Position numbers and translations under genes: made by a program. Positions 1-7,948 of a DNA stretch of 64,000 bases are shown in pieces. The notes under the pieces were generated by a model that worked only from the letters and a program-made list of their open reading frames with translations, was not told the origin of the DNA and ran no database searches. Position 1 is the stretch's first letter. Every line of letters begins with the position of its first letter. Where the stretch lies: assembly GCF_019837165.1 (NCBI RefSeq), contig NZ_JAGYHC010000001.1, forward strand, positions 3,410,001 through 3,474,000. Direction: 5' to 3'. The DNA is from Virgibacillus sp. NKC19-3. GTDB lineage: Bacteria; Bacillota; Bacilli; Bacillales; Amphibacillaceae.

Positions 1-354
1 TTTGCCCTCTAATACTTCATGTGCTAAATTATATTTTTCAATACTGTACATTACGTTTTTCATACGGTCGGAATTCATATCTCCTATATCCAAAGATCCA
101 CTGTTTGACAATAATTTCTGATTCGTCTTCTGTTCTAGCTCTCGGAACTTACTATACGACGCCTTTATGAAAGGAGTTTCTTCCACAAAAGGAGATGCAA
201 TTCTAAAACGCCTAGACCCACCGCCATATGCGGAACGATCATGTCCAATCCCAAATTGTTCAAAGCCTAACACCGATACACCTTGACTGGCAAGCTGCCA
301 TATTGTCATACTTCCCATTGTCCCTAATCCAATAACAGCCACATCAGCATCCAT
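1..354 (-). CDS. FAD-dependent oxidoreductase, N-methyl-tryptophan/sarcosine oxidase type (partial, 3' end outside window)
   Basis: The visible 118 N-terminal residues start MDADVAVIGLGTMGS, a Rossmann GxGxxG dinucleotide fold, followed about 25 residues later by an acidic residue (GFEQF) that should bind the FAD ribose, and then HDRSAYGGGSRRFRIA. This last stretch resembles the conserved FAD-contact segment of monomeric sarcosine and N-methyl-L-tryptophan oxidases, which oxidatively demethylate secondary amino acids to give formaldehyde and H2O2. The ATG at 354 follows GAGGAG at good spacing. The gene lies downstream of, and in the same direction as, the peptide ABC operon, so the carrier may import its substrate (inference). 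The C-terminal half, including the flavinylation cysteine, is outside the window. Confidence 0.75.
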   Translation of the reverse strand, partial: MDADVAVIGLGTMGSMTIWQLASQGVSVLGFEQFGIGHDRSAYGGGSRRFRIASPFVEETPFIKASYSKFRELEQKTNQKLLSNSGSLDIGDMNSDRMKNVMYSIEKYNLAHEVLEGK

Positions 355-463
355 ACTATTTCTCCTCTTATTTATTAATTTTCAAATAATAAAATTTAGA
401 ACAAGACACTCCAAAGAACTGTATAAATATACAAAACCTTATATACTCCTTTATACGTTTGGT

Positions 464-520
464 TGTGAACGTCAAGTGTAATTGAACGTTTTCTGCTAAT
501 TAATTTTGAACACTTTTTGC
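464..520 (-). mobile_element. Remnant of an IS21-family right end
   Basis: Read on the minus strand, this stretch aligns with the right end of the complete IS21-family element at 10280-10332. Both have TGTTCAAAATTAAT, then AGCA with an A-rich run, then TTCAATT, then CTTGACG and a terminal GTTCACA/GTTACA. No transposase is attached. The stop codon and last residues (KSVQN) of the neighbouring ABC ATPase fall inside it, matching the end of IstB (KTVQN). It is probably a decayed solo end left by an older insertion. Confidence 0.6.
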
Positions 521-1555
521 TTGTTCATCCTCATTCATTTCTTCACCGAAAACAGATTTAATAGGTAAAGGAAAATGACATGCCACTTGATGATTTTCAC
601 CAACTTCTTGAAGGACTGGTTCCTCTAATTTACATTTTTCTTGAGCATAAGGACATCTCTTTTGAAACCTACATCCACCAGATATGTTAATAGGATTTGG
701 ATTATCGCCTTCCAGTATATTTAATCCTTCTTTATCCCTTTGTAAAGGGTCAGGTATTGGCACAGCATTTATTAACCCATCAGTGTAAGGATGTCTTGGT
801 TCTGTATTAATCTTTTGTTTTGTAGTAAGTTCAACAACTTTACCTAAATACATTACAGCTATACGATCACTTATATGTTTTACTGCTGGTATTCCATGAG
901 CTATAAAGACATAGGTTAGATTATATTCCTTTTGTAAATTTGACAGGAGGTTTAGTATTTGCGCCTGAATAGATACATCTAATGAAGAGACAGGTTCGTC
1001 ACAGACTATTACTTTTGGCTCTAATACAACTGCCCTTGCAATGCAAATTCTTTGTTTTTGACCTCCACTAAATTCATGGGGATACCTTTGCGCGTGTGAT
1101 TTATCTAAACCCACCTCAGTTAATACATTATATATTTTGTTTTTTAATTCTTTTTTAGACATTGCTTCATGAGTAATTAAAGGTTCAGCAATAATATCAA
1201 AAACCTTCATTCCAGGATTTAATGAAGACACCGGGTCTTGGAAGATCATTTGTATATTTTTCCTTGTACCCCGTATTTCCTTTTCTTTTAAGCTAGTTAA
1301 ATCAGTACCATTATAAATCACCTTTCCCTCTGTAGGTTCTAGTAATTGCATAATGAGATTCCCTAGGGTTGATTTGCCACACCCCGATTCACCAACAATA
1401 CCTAAAGTTTCCCCTTCATTAACTGATAAGTCTATTCCATCCACTGCATGTAAATACTGCTTGTCTGAACTAAACCAGCTTTTGGTTAAATGAAAATGTT
1501 TTTTCAATCCTTTAATTTCAAGTATACTTCTTTCTTCATTGTCAATTTTATTCAT
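500..1555 (-). CDS. Peptide ABC transporter ATP-binding protein (OppF/DppF type)
   Basis: A 351-residue ATPase that should energise import of peptides or similar solutes together with the OppD-like ATPase encoded just upstream. It has Walker [10 protein letters not shown] near residues 55-63, the signature FSGGQKQR near 163, and Walker B VIVCDEP. The C-terminal oligopeptide-transporter extension carries the cysteine-rich [14 protein letters not shown]. The ATG at 1555 follows GGAGGAGG and overlaps the end of the preceding gene by 8 bp, so translation is probably coupled. The last residues and the stop lie in an IS21-end remnant, so the natural C-terminus may have been replaced or slightly extended. 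Confidence 0.93.
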   Translation of the reverse strand: MNKIDNEERSILEIKGLKKHFHLTKSWFSSDKQYLHAVDGIDLSVNEGETLGIVGESGCGKSTLGNLIMQLLEPTEGKVIYNGTDLTSLKEKEIRGTRKNIQMIFQDPVSSLNPGMKVFDIIAEPLITHEAMSKKELKNKIYNVLTEVGLDKSHAQRYPHEFSGGQKQRICIARAVVLEPKVIVCDEPVSSLDVSIQAQILNLLSNLQKEYNLTYVFIAHGIPAVKHISDRIAVMYLGKVVELTTKQKINTEPRHPYTDGLINAVPIPDPLQRDKEGLNILEGDNPNPINISGGCRFQKRCPYAQEKCKLEEPVLQEVGENHQVACHFPLPIKSVFGEEMNEDEQAKSVQN

Positions 1556-2540
1556 GCAATGTTACCTCCTCCATTTCCTTATATAGCCAACATTTCACCG
1601 AATTTGTTCTGTCAAAATGAAACATAGGGGGTTCACTAGTTTTACATTCACTTGTTGCAAATTCACATCTAGGATGAAAAGAACATCCTTTTGGTAATTT
1701 GTCAGGTGGTGGAACAGCTCCTTTTATCGACTCTAATTTATCCGTGATCTTATTAATATTAGGAGTACTGTTTAAAAGACCTTTTGTATAAGGGTGTTTT
1801 GGACTATTAAATACTGAATATACATCTCCTTCTTCTACAATCTTTCCTGCGTACATAACTAAAACACGATCTGCTATTGTCGCTACAACTCCAATGTCAT
1901 GTGTGATCATAAGTATTGCAGTATTATTTTCCCTTATTAAATCTTTCATCAATCTTAGTATTTGAGCTTGTATTGTTACATCTAAAGCTGTTGTAGGTTC
2001 ATCTGCAATTAACAATTTAGGGTTACAAGACAACGCCATTGCTATCATAACCCTTTGCCTCATACCACCACTTAGGAAATGAGGATACATGTTAAATGCT
2101 TGTCTTGGATTTGGTATCCCAACTTTCTCTAATGCATGTATGGTTTTTTCTTTAGCTTCCTTCTTACTCAAATTCTGATGAGCTAGAATGGACTCATTTA
2201 TCTGATGTCCAATGGTAAAAACAGGATTTAACGAGGTTAATGGCTCTTGAAATATCATTGACATTTCATTACCTCTAATGTTTAAAAATGCTTTCTCGGA
2301 AGTCTTTAACAAATCTTTATCTTCAAATATTATTTCCCCATTTTTGACTTTGCCAGGGGATTCAACAAGACCCATTATAGATAAAGAAGTGACACTTTTG
2401 CCAGAACCTGACTCCCCAACCAAAGCAACAGTTTCCCCTTTGTTAACACTAAAACTAACATTATCTACAGAGGGGATTTCACCTTTTTTAGAGGAAAAAT
2501 AAGTTTTTAAACCTTTTACATCTAATAGAATATTACTCAT
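1548..2540 (-). CDS. Peptide ABC transporter ATP-binding protein (OppD/DppD type)
   Basis: A 330-residue ABC ATPase with Walker A GESGSGKS near residue 43, signature LSGGMRQR, Walker B LLIADEP, a switch histidine (MITHD), and the Opp/Dpp C-terminal extension with CSFHPRC. It should pair with the OppF-like ATPase to form the nucleotide-binding dimer of a peptide or nickel/opine-type importer. It is the fourth gene of a five-gene minus-strand operon in the standard order binding protein, two permeases, two ATPases. The ligand cannot be read from the ATPases. Confidence 0.93.
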   Translation of the reverse strand: MSNILLDVKGLKTYFSSKKGEIPSVDNVSFSVNKGETVALVGESGSGKSVTSLSIMGLVESPGKVKNGEIIFEDKDLLKTSEKAFLNIRGNEMSMIFQEPLTSLNPVFTIGHQINESILAHQNLSKKEAKEKTIHALEKVGIPNPRQAFNMYPHFLSGGMRQRVMIAMALSCNPKLLIADEPTTALDVTIQAQILRLMKDLIRENNTAILMITHDIGVVATIADRVLVMYAGKIVEEGDVYSVFNSPKHPYTKGLLNSTPNINKITDKLESIKGAVPPPDKLPKGCSFHPRCEFATSECKTSEPPMFHFDRTNSVKCWLYKEMEEVTLHE

Positions 2541-2563
2541 GCTAATTCGTCCCCTTCTTTTTA

Positions 2564-3484
2564 TTATCGCTTGCTAAAATATCTAGGATCAAGCACATCT
2601 CGTAACCAATCTCCCAAAAAAATAATCCCTAATACTGTTATTGTAATTGCTAGCCCTGGAAAAGTGGCAATCCACCATCCCGTAGCAAGATAATCTCTAC
2701 CACTATTTAACATCATTCCCCAGGATATATCAGGTGGCTGAATACCAATTCCTAAAAAACTTAATGAAGCTTCCAATATAATAGTAGTTGCAACGTTTAA
2801 AGTAGCTAAGACAATAAAAGTAGAAAATACATTCGGTAGTACATGTTTCATTAATATCAAGTTATTCTTAACTCCTATAGATTTAGCTGCTTTTACATAT
2901 TCCTTTTCCCTTATACTTAACACCTCACCGCGTATAATACGTGCATATTGCACCCAGGTAGTAGCACCTATAACAAATATTAGCGTAAATATACCAGGAG
3001 TAAATATGGTTAATATCACAATAATGAACAATATATTAGGTATAGACAAAAATGCATCTACTAAACGCATAAGTATTTTGTCTATTAACCCTCCATAATA
3101 GCCTGCAACCAATCCTATGAATAACCCAATTATTCCAGCAACAAAGACTGAAAAAACACCTACCAATAAAGATATTCTTGTTCCATAGATAATTCTACTT
3201 AATAAGTCCCTACCTAGGTTATCTGTCCCAAGTATATGTTCTATACTTCCACCCTCGCTCCAAACAGGTGGCACTAATACATCAGATGGATAAGTTTGTG
3301 TTGGATCATATGGAGATAGAACGTGAGCAAGTAAGGCAGTGAATATAATAAAAAATACTATTATTATTCCAACTATTCCTGTCTTGCTCTTAAACAGATA
3401 ATAAAACCATCTGTTATAAGACTTTAACTTTTTTTCACGATGTTCATCATTAATCTCAGTTTGTTTGTCTATCGAGAACAACAT
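2564..3484 (-). CDS. Peptide ABC transporter permease (OppC/DppC type)
   Basis: An integral membrane permease of about 306 residues. It has an N-terminal OppC segment before the first helix (KTGIVGIIIVFFIIFTALL), the linker with LGTDNLGRDLLSRIIYGTRISL typical of this family, and an EAA loop (EYVKAAKSIGV) that contacts the ATPases. An in-frame GTG lies two codons upstream, but the ATG at 3484 sits better behind AAAGGGGTG. It begins directly after the stop of the OppB-like gene, consistent with co-translation. Confidence 0.93.
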   Translation of the reverse strand: MLFSIDKQTEINDEHREKKLKSYNRWFYYLFKSKTGIVGIIIVFFIIFTALLAHVLSPYDPTQTYPSDVLVPPVWSEGGSIEHILGTDNLGRDLLSRIIYGTRISLLVGVFSVFVAGIIGLFIGLVAGYYGGLIDKILMRLVDAFLSIPNILFIIVILTIFTPGIFTLIFVIGATTWVQYARIIRGEVLSIREKEYVKAAKSIGVKNNLILMKHVLPNVFSTFIVLATLNVATTIILEASLSFLGIGIQPPDISWGMMLNSGRDYLATGWWIATFPGLAITITVLGIIFLGDWLRDVLDPRYFSKR

Positions 3485-3486
3485 AT

Positions 3487-4410
3487 TCACCCCTTTGAAT
3501 ATTTAATTGTAGGGTCAACAACCCTATAAATCACATCTGCAAATAGATTCATTAAAATCACTAAAAAAGCTACAACGAAAATCGATGCTTGTACTATGGC
3601 CATATCCCTAGCGTAAACTGCCTGAACTAAAAGTTGCCCTAGCCCCGGCCAAGCAAAAACGGTTTCGGTAATTAGTGCACCACCAATCACTGTGGATGTT
3701 TGTAATGCCAGAATAGTTATAACTGGATTAAGTCCATTTTTTAACGCATGTTTGTAAATAACAATATATTTTCTTAGTCCTTTGCTTTTAGCAGTTCTTA
3801 TATAATCTTGACTGAGAATATCAATCATTTTAGACCTCAGTAATCTTGTCATTTCAGATGCTATTCCAGTTCCCATAGTAATAGCGGGTAATACAATATG
3901 AGCATAAGTCCCTCGGCCTGATACTGGAAAGACTTGATATGTAACTGATAATAATAATATCAACATAATACCTAGCCAAAAATTAGGCATCGCTTTACCT
4001 AGTACAGAACCACCAGTTATAAATACATCTAAAACAGAATTTCTTTTAGTAGCAGACCAGACCCCAAGAGGAACGGAAATGAGCAATGCTACCAATAAGG
4101 AAAAAAAGGCTAATTCAAATGTCGCTGGTAACCTATCCAAAACAATCGGAAGAGCTTCTGCATTATATCTCCATGACTCCCCAAAACTTCCTTGTAATAG
4201 ATCTCCAATGTACCTAAAATATTGTAGAATAAACGGATCATTTAACCCCAACGACGTTCTTAGCGCCTCTATATCATTTTGTGTTGCACCGTCAGGTAAC
4301 ATTAAAGCTACCGGGTCACCCGCGATATACACTAATACAAATACAACTGAGGACACTATAAAAAGAACTAACATTACTTCGAAAAGCTTTTTAAATAGAA
4401 AAACTCTCAT
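3487..4410 (-). CDS. Peptide ABC transporter permease (OppB/DppB type)
   Basis: A permease of about 307 residues, the partner of the OppC-like protein. The N-terminal helix is followed by the periplasmic-side motif GLNDPFILQYFRY, typical of OppB/DppB proteins, and an EAA loop (DYIRTAKSKGL). A TTG two codons upstream is possible, but the ATG at 4410 is preceded by GGTGGTGAG at correct spacing. A 140-bp gap with a stem-loop separates it from the binding-protein gene upstream, a common arrangement that lets the binding protein be made in excess. Confidence 0.93.
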   Translation of the reverse strand: MRVFLFKKLFEVMLVLFIVSSVVFVLVYIAGDPVALMLPDGATQNDIEALRTSLGLNDPFILQYFRYIGDLLQGSFGESWRYNAEALPIVLDRLPATFELAFFSLLVALLISVPLGVWSATKRNSVLDVFITGGSVLGKAMPNFWLGIMLILLLSVTYQVFPVSGRGTYAHIVLPAITMGTGIASEMTRLLRSKMIDILSQDYIRTAKSKGLRKYIVIYKHALKNGLNPVITILALQTSTVIGGALITETVFAWPGLGQLLVQAVYARDMAIVQASIFVVAFLVILMNLFADVIYRVVDPTIKYSKG

Positions 4411-4479
4411 AAGCAAGTCTCACCACCAATAAATTAATCAATATAAATTTTTAATTCCTTTTGTAAGCGAATTTAAAGT

Positions 4480-4529
4480 AGAAAGGTAGTATTAAAAAAC
4501 TCCAATGACTATTGAAATACTATCTTTCT
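4480..4529 (-). terminator. Stem-loop between binding-protein and permease genes
   Basis: Arms 4480-4493 and 4516-4529 pair at 13 of 14 positions. The hairpin lies in the only sizeable gap of the operon, just after the solute-binding protein gene. It has no clear U-run, so partial termination or mRNA 3'-end protection is an inference. Confidence 0.5.
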
Positions 4530-4551
4530 AGATTATTTAGTTATAACTTTC

Positions 4552-6105
4552 CTAATTCACTTTTTCTATGTCATTAAATCTTATTTCATCGTTGATATAC
4601 GGAGTTAGAGATATTGATAAATTAGTACCATAATTAGCCATTTCCGAATATAGTAATATTTGCGGTCTTTCTTCAGCAATAATTTCCTGGATTTTTTGAT
4701 ATTGTTTTTCCCGTTCATCAGAATCCATGTTGGAATTAGCAGAATCAAACAGTTCATCTACCTCACTATTACTATAATCCATGAGACGAATAGCATCATC
4801 TGAATGAAAATGATTTAGAGAATACGACGCATCCATCATAGGATCACCTAAACCAATGAGCATTAACTCTTCATTTTCTGCTGACGAATAAGCATTAGAA
4901 AGGCTACTAGACTCCATCATTTGTAGATTAACCTTTATACCTACTTCGGATAACATATTTGCTATCATTTCAGCAACTTCACTATCCATTAAATATCTTC
5001 CTTGTGGTGATTGTAATGTTAGTTCTAATTCAGAATCTGAGTAATCAGACTCCTCCAAAAGTTGTTTAGCACGTTCAGGATCATATACAAGAGTATTTTG
5101 CAATTCAGGGTTTGCACCAAATGAAGCATCAACAACTCGAGTTCTAAGCGGAATTCCAGACCCTTGAAGTATTTGATTTGTTAATACTTCCTTGTTAATA
5201 GCTAAGTCAATGGCTTCACGTACCTTTGGATCGCTTGTAATATAATTTTCTCCTGTGCGAGCAATAAGTGTCATTACCCTTGAAGTGGGAGATTTAATAA
5301 TAGTCAAATCTTCATCATCATTAACTCTATCCCATTCACTTGGAGGAACATTCATAATCATATCTACACCACCAGCTAATAACTCGGAAACTCTGGTGGA
5401 GCTTTCAGGAATGGAACGTATGACAACTTCATTCCAAGTTATATCTCCACCGAAGTATTCTTCGTTCTCTTCTAACACAACACGGTCATCTTTTATCCAA
5501 TTTACGTATTTATATGGACCAGAACCAACAGGATTTTCGCCAAATTCCTCCCAACCAACTTCTTCTATATAACTTTTAGGTAAAATGTCGCTTCCACTTT
5601 TTGATAATAAAGTAAGCAATGTTGGCGAAGGTCCATTAGTCTTAATTTCAAATTCTAATTCATCAATTACATTTACATCATCGATCACTGGTCCAAAATA
5701 TACGTTTTCTGATACCTCATCATCTTTTGCTACTCTATTAAGAGTAAACTCTACATCTTCAGCTGTAAGTGGATCACCGTTATGGAATGTAACTCCCTCT
5801 TTTAACTTAAAATACCATGTGTTTTCATTAACCATTTCGTAATCTTCAACTAACTCCGGAACTATTTCCATACTCTCTGGATTATCACGTTTAAATAAAC
5901 GATTAAACATGTTTCTTAAAATGACATCTGAAGGAGTATGTCTATTATCTCCAGTGTCAAAGGATTGTAAGTCAGCACCCTGAGCAATTGTTAAAGTATT
6001 GTCATCATTAGTGTTTTCATCTGCTGTATTTGTAACATCACTGTTACTACAACCAAATATTACTAATGCTGTAAACAGGACAAGAAAAAATCGTTTTTTC
6101 CTCAT
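4552..6105 (-). CDS. Peptide/opine-type ABC transporter substrate-binding lipoprotein
   Basis: A 517-residue extracytoplasmic solute-binding protein of SBP family 5 (OppA/DppA-like). The signal peptide ends in a lipobox with Cys19 (VIFGC), so it should be lipid-anchored outside the membrane. The family core is visible as WYFKLKEGVTFHNGDPLTAEDV, and further on GSGPYKY. It should capture the ligand and deliver it to the two permeases. It is first in the operon, preceded by a strong RBS (AAAGGGAGGG). The ligand is unknown. The adjacent N-methyl amino acid oxidase hints at modified amino acids or short peptides. Confidence 0.92.
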   Translation of the reverse strand: MRKKRFFLVLFTALVIFGCSNSDVTNTADENTNDDNTLTIAQGADLQSFDTGDNRHTPSDVILRNMFNRLFKRDNPESMEIVPELVEDYEMVNENTWYFKLKEGVTFHNGDPLTAEDVEFTLNRVAKDDEVSENVYFGPVIDDVNVIDELEFEIKTNGPSPTLLTLLSKSGSDILPKSYIEEVGWEEFGENPVGSGPYKYVNWIKDDRVVLEENEEYFGGDITWNEVVIRSIPESSTRVSELLAGGVDMIMNVPPSEWDRVNDDEDLTIIKSPTSRVMTLIARTGENYITSDPKVREAIDLAINKEVLTNQILQGSGIPLRTRVVDASFGANPELQNTLVYDPERAKQLLEESDYSDSELELTLQSPQGRYLMDSEVAEMIANMLSEVGIKVNLQMMESSSLSNAYSSAENEELMLIGLGDPMMDASYSLNHFHSDDAIRLMDYSNSEVDELFDSANSNMDSDEREKQYQKIQEIIAEERPQILLYSEMANYGTNLSISLTPYINDEIRFNDIEKVN

Positions 6106-6271
6106 ATTAGCCCTCCCTTTATATAAAATAGATTCCTAAAAAGTTTTTAGACTTAATTGTCATGCTCTTCTTTGCAAAAAGAATAAAAAACAGAACAGAA
6201 AATCACCACCTCTTTCAAGCCGAATTTCCAGTAAAAAGTTGGGAATCACTTCAGTCTATAAATTCCATGAA

Positions 6272-6292
6272 ATTATATTGAAATCGCTTTCA
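6272..6292 (-). promoter_or_regulatory. Candidate cre (CcpA site) with overlapping -10
   Basis: TGAAATCGCTTTCA at 6279-6292 fits the catabolite-responsive element consensus with one departure. Reading on the minus strand, a TATAAT hexamer (6277-6272) follows directly. The site lies about 170 bp upstream of the binding-protein start, so CcpA repression of the peptide operon in rich sugar is plausible. Confidence 0.5.
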
Positions 6293-6370
6293 AAATAATT
6301 AAAAATACACATCCATACACTTCTTCTCTTACCTCTATTATTGCTAAAACGTTATTTGATTTTTAGTTTT

Positions 6371-6400
6371 TCCCTCCCCCTTCCCCCTTCCCCCTTCCCT
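6371..6400 (-). repeat. CCCCCTT tandem tract, G-quadruplex-capable on the minus strand
   Basis: Four C-runs of 3-5 bases separated by TT make a short 7-bp tandem repeat. The complementary strand has G-runs with two-base loops, the layout of an intramolecular G-quadruplex. It lies between the peptide operon promoter and the XRE pseudogene, where no gene is seen. Confidence 0.55.
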
Positions 6401-6421
6401 ATCTATTTTCACTCATTATAA

Positions 6422-6500
6422 ACAACTAATTGTTGTATGTCAATATATTTTACAACATTTTATTGTTATTAGGCGATTTTCCAACTTCTTATTGTATAAT
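6422..6500 (+). promoter_or_regulatory. Promoter region of the XRE pseudogene with two ACAA-N7-TTGT dyads
   Basis: Two similar dyads, ACAACTAATTGTTGT at 6422-6436 and ACAACATTTTATTGT at 6452-6466, precede a TATAAT at 6495-6500 and the RBS AAGGAG. Small XRE repressors often bind such dyads to control themselves. The match to this protein is inference. Confidence 0.4.
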
Positions 6501-6531
6501 TTTTAGTAGAAGGGGTACAAGGAGAATCAAT

Positions 6532-6916
6532 ATGGAGATTTTTAGAGAAAGACTAAAAGATGTTCGTATAGAAAGCGGCTACAAACAAGAAGAAATGGCA
6601 CAAGTATTAAACGTATCTACTAGCGGGTATGGTTATTATGAACAAGGAAGAAATGAGCCATCTTTAGAAACCATTCAAAAAGTAGCCGCTACATTTGATA
6701 TCTCTGCAGATTATTTATTTGGAATAATTGATAATCCGACCCCCATCCTATGGAGTTAACTATTTCAGAGGATCTGTCCTTAAATGAAGCTGAAATAGCA
6801 GTAATACGGAAAATGAAAGAGACTAATTACTTGATGAACTAAGCGAGGAACCAAATGAAAATATTGAGCGCCTTATTAGGTATTGGAAGTTTATAAAATC
6901 GGAACTAAACAAGTGA
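6532..6916 (+). pseudogene. XRE-family transcriptional regulator, broken by two frameshifts
   Basis: The start ATG 6532 follows AAGGAG. The first 75 codons give a complete Cro/CI-type helix-turn-helix (QEEMAQVLNVSTSGYGYYEQGRNEP cut here into its recognisable parts QEEMAQVL and YGYYEQGRNEP) and end at an early stop at 6757-6759. The sequence continues in a second frame (MELTISEDLSLNEAEI...) and, after another shift near 6830, in a third (LDELSEEPNENIERL...KSELNK), which matches the C-terminus of the intact paralogue at 7094-7480. The N-terminal DNA-binding piece could still be made. Either the gene is decaying or two sequencing errors are present. The two sit tail to tail. Confidence 0.7.
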
Positions 6917-6917
6917 A

Positions 6918-6956
6918 CCCCCCTGTAAATAGTTGAGTTAACTACTTACAAGGGGG
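6918..6956. terminator. Hairpin after the XRE pseudogene
   Basis: Arms 6918-6934 and 6940-6956 pair almost completely (CCCCCTGTAAATAGTT against AACTACTTACAAGGGGG), starting 2 bp after the pseudogene's last stop codon. The stem is strong, though the run of T afterwards is weak. Confidence 0.6.
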
Positions 6957-6959
6957 CTA

Positions 6960-7078
6960 TTCATTTTCATGAATCAAGACAACCTGTTTTCAATCAGCTT
7001 AATATATCTAAATTAATTGAGAGCATTATAAAAGAATCTCTAAATGGATCCTATCCTAAAGTAGCGGTTCTATTGTGA
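6960..7078 (+). other. Possible gene fragment, 3' end only
   Basis: An open frame without a start or RBS encodes about 38 residues (…FHESRQPVFNQLNISKLIE…YPKVAVLL) and ends at TGA 7076-7078. Its composition looks protein-like, but I recognise no family. It may be the tail of a gene lost during rearrangement here. Confidence 0.2.
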
Positions 7079-7093
7079 CAGATAATGGCTAAA

Positions 7094-7480
7094 TTATCCT
7101 TTACTTCGCTCATGTTTAATAAATTGCCAATATCGATGAAGTCTATCAACGTTATTTGATGGATCTTCACTTAATTCTTCCAATAATCCTGTATCCTTCA
7201 ACTTTTGTAATGTGTCCATTTCTGCATTAGACAAATTGATTGTATCAGACACCGAATAATATACGGGGTTTTCACGTGTATGACTTAATCCAAGTAAATA
7301 ATCTGTAGATACATTAAAGATTTTCGCTATGTTCATTAAAGTTTCCAACGAAGGTTCATTTCGCCCTTGTTCATAATATCCATACGCACTCGAAGAAAGG
7401 TTTACTTTTTCACCCATTTCTTTTTGATCTAGCTGAAGTTCATCACGTAGATCTTTAAGACGCTCACTTAACAAATACAT
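7094..7480 (-). CDS. XRE-family transcriptional regulator
   Basis: A 128-residue regulator with an N-terminal Cro/CI helix-turn-helix at about residues 4-60 (LKDLRDELQLDQKEMGEK, then YGYYEQGRNEPSLE) followed by a charged C-terminal tail ending KHERSKG. An in-frame upstream start exists, but ATG 7480 is preceded by GGGAGGG at good spacing. That RBS lies in a small inverted repeat (CCCTC/GAGGG) which may dampen translation. It is paralogous to the frameshifted regulator at 6532-6916. The target is unknown. Self-control is typical of such small repressors. Confidence 0.82.
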   Translation of the reverse strand: MYLLSERLKDLRDELQLDQKEMGEKVNLSSSAYGYYEQGRNEPSLETLMNIAKIFNVSTDYLLGLSHTRENPVYYSVSDTINLSNAEMDTLQKLKDTGLLEELSEDPSNNVDRLHRYWQFIKHERSKG

Positions 7481-7806
7481 ATATAATACCCTCCCTACTA
7501 TGAGGGAAGTATACAATCATATGTTTTTGTGATAGCTTAATACAACAATAAATCTAGTAATTAGTTTTGCACAAGTTTATGTTGTTAACACCTCTGATTT
7601 CACCTTCTCATTCAGCAGTTGCGGATAAAGGATATTCGTATTACTAACAGTATAAAACTGTACCCGAAATAATGCGATAGCACTTCTTTGAAATAATAAA
7701 AAATGTCATTATTTCAATCTATTAAGTTTTAAGAAAACAAAATAATACAAAATAATACGATAGCCTGCTATAGTATAATAAAATACCTTAGCGAGGAGTT
7801 GGTTCT
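7481..7806. other. Intergenic region with inverted repeat and promoter for the interrupted gene
   Basis: No gene is seen. A perfect 10-bp inverted repeat (TTGAAATAAT at 7688-7697 against 7708-7717) could be a terminator or operator. A TATAAT at 7774-7779 and the RBS GAGGAG lie upstream of the TTG start at 7807 of the gene split by the insertion sequence. The motif AATRCGATAG recurs near 7669 and 7755. Confidence 0.4.
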
Positions 7807-7948
7807 TTGTATAATCACTTATATAATGTAACTGCTAAACTAAAATAGTCAATTATTGCTCAATAAGATTGAACACTTTTTGCCCAGTATCTTAACCTTC
7901 CATAGTATGATAGATTAGTTAAATTTATCATCATTGGGGGAACAAAAG

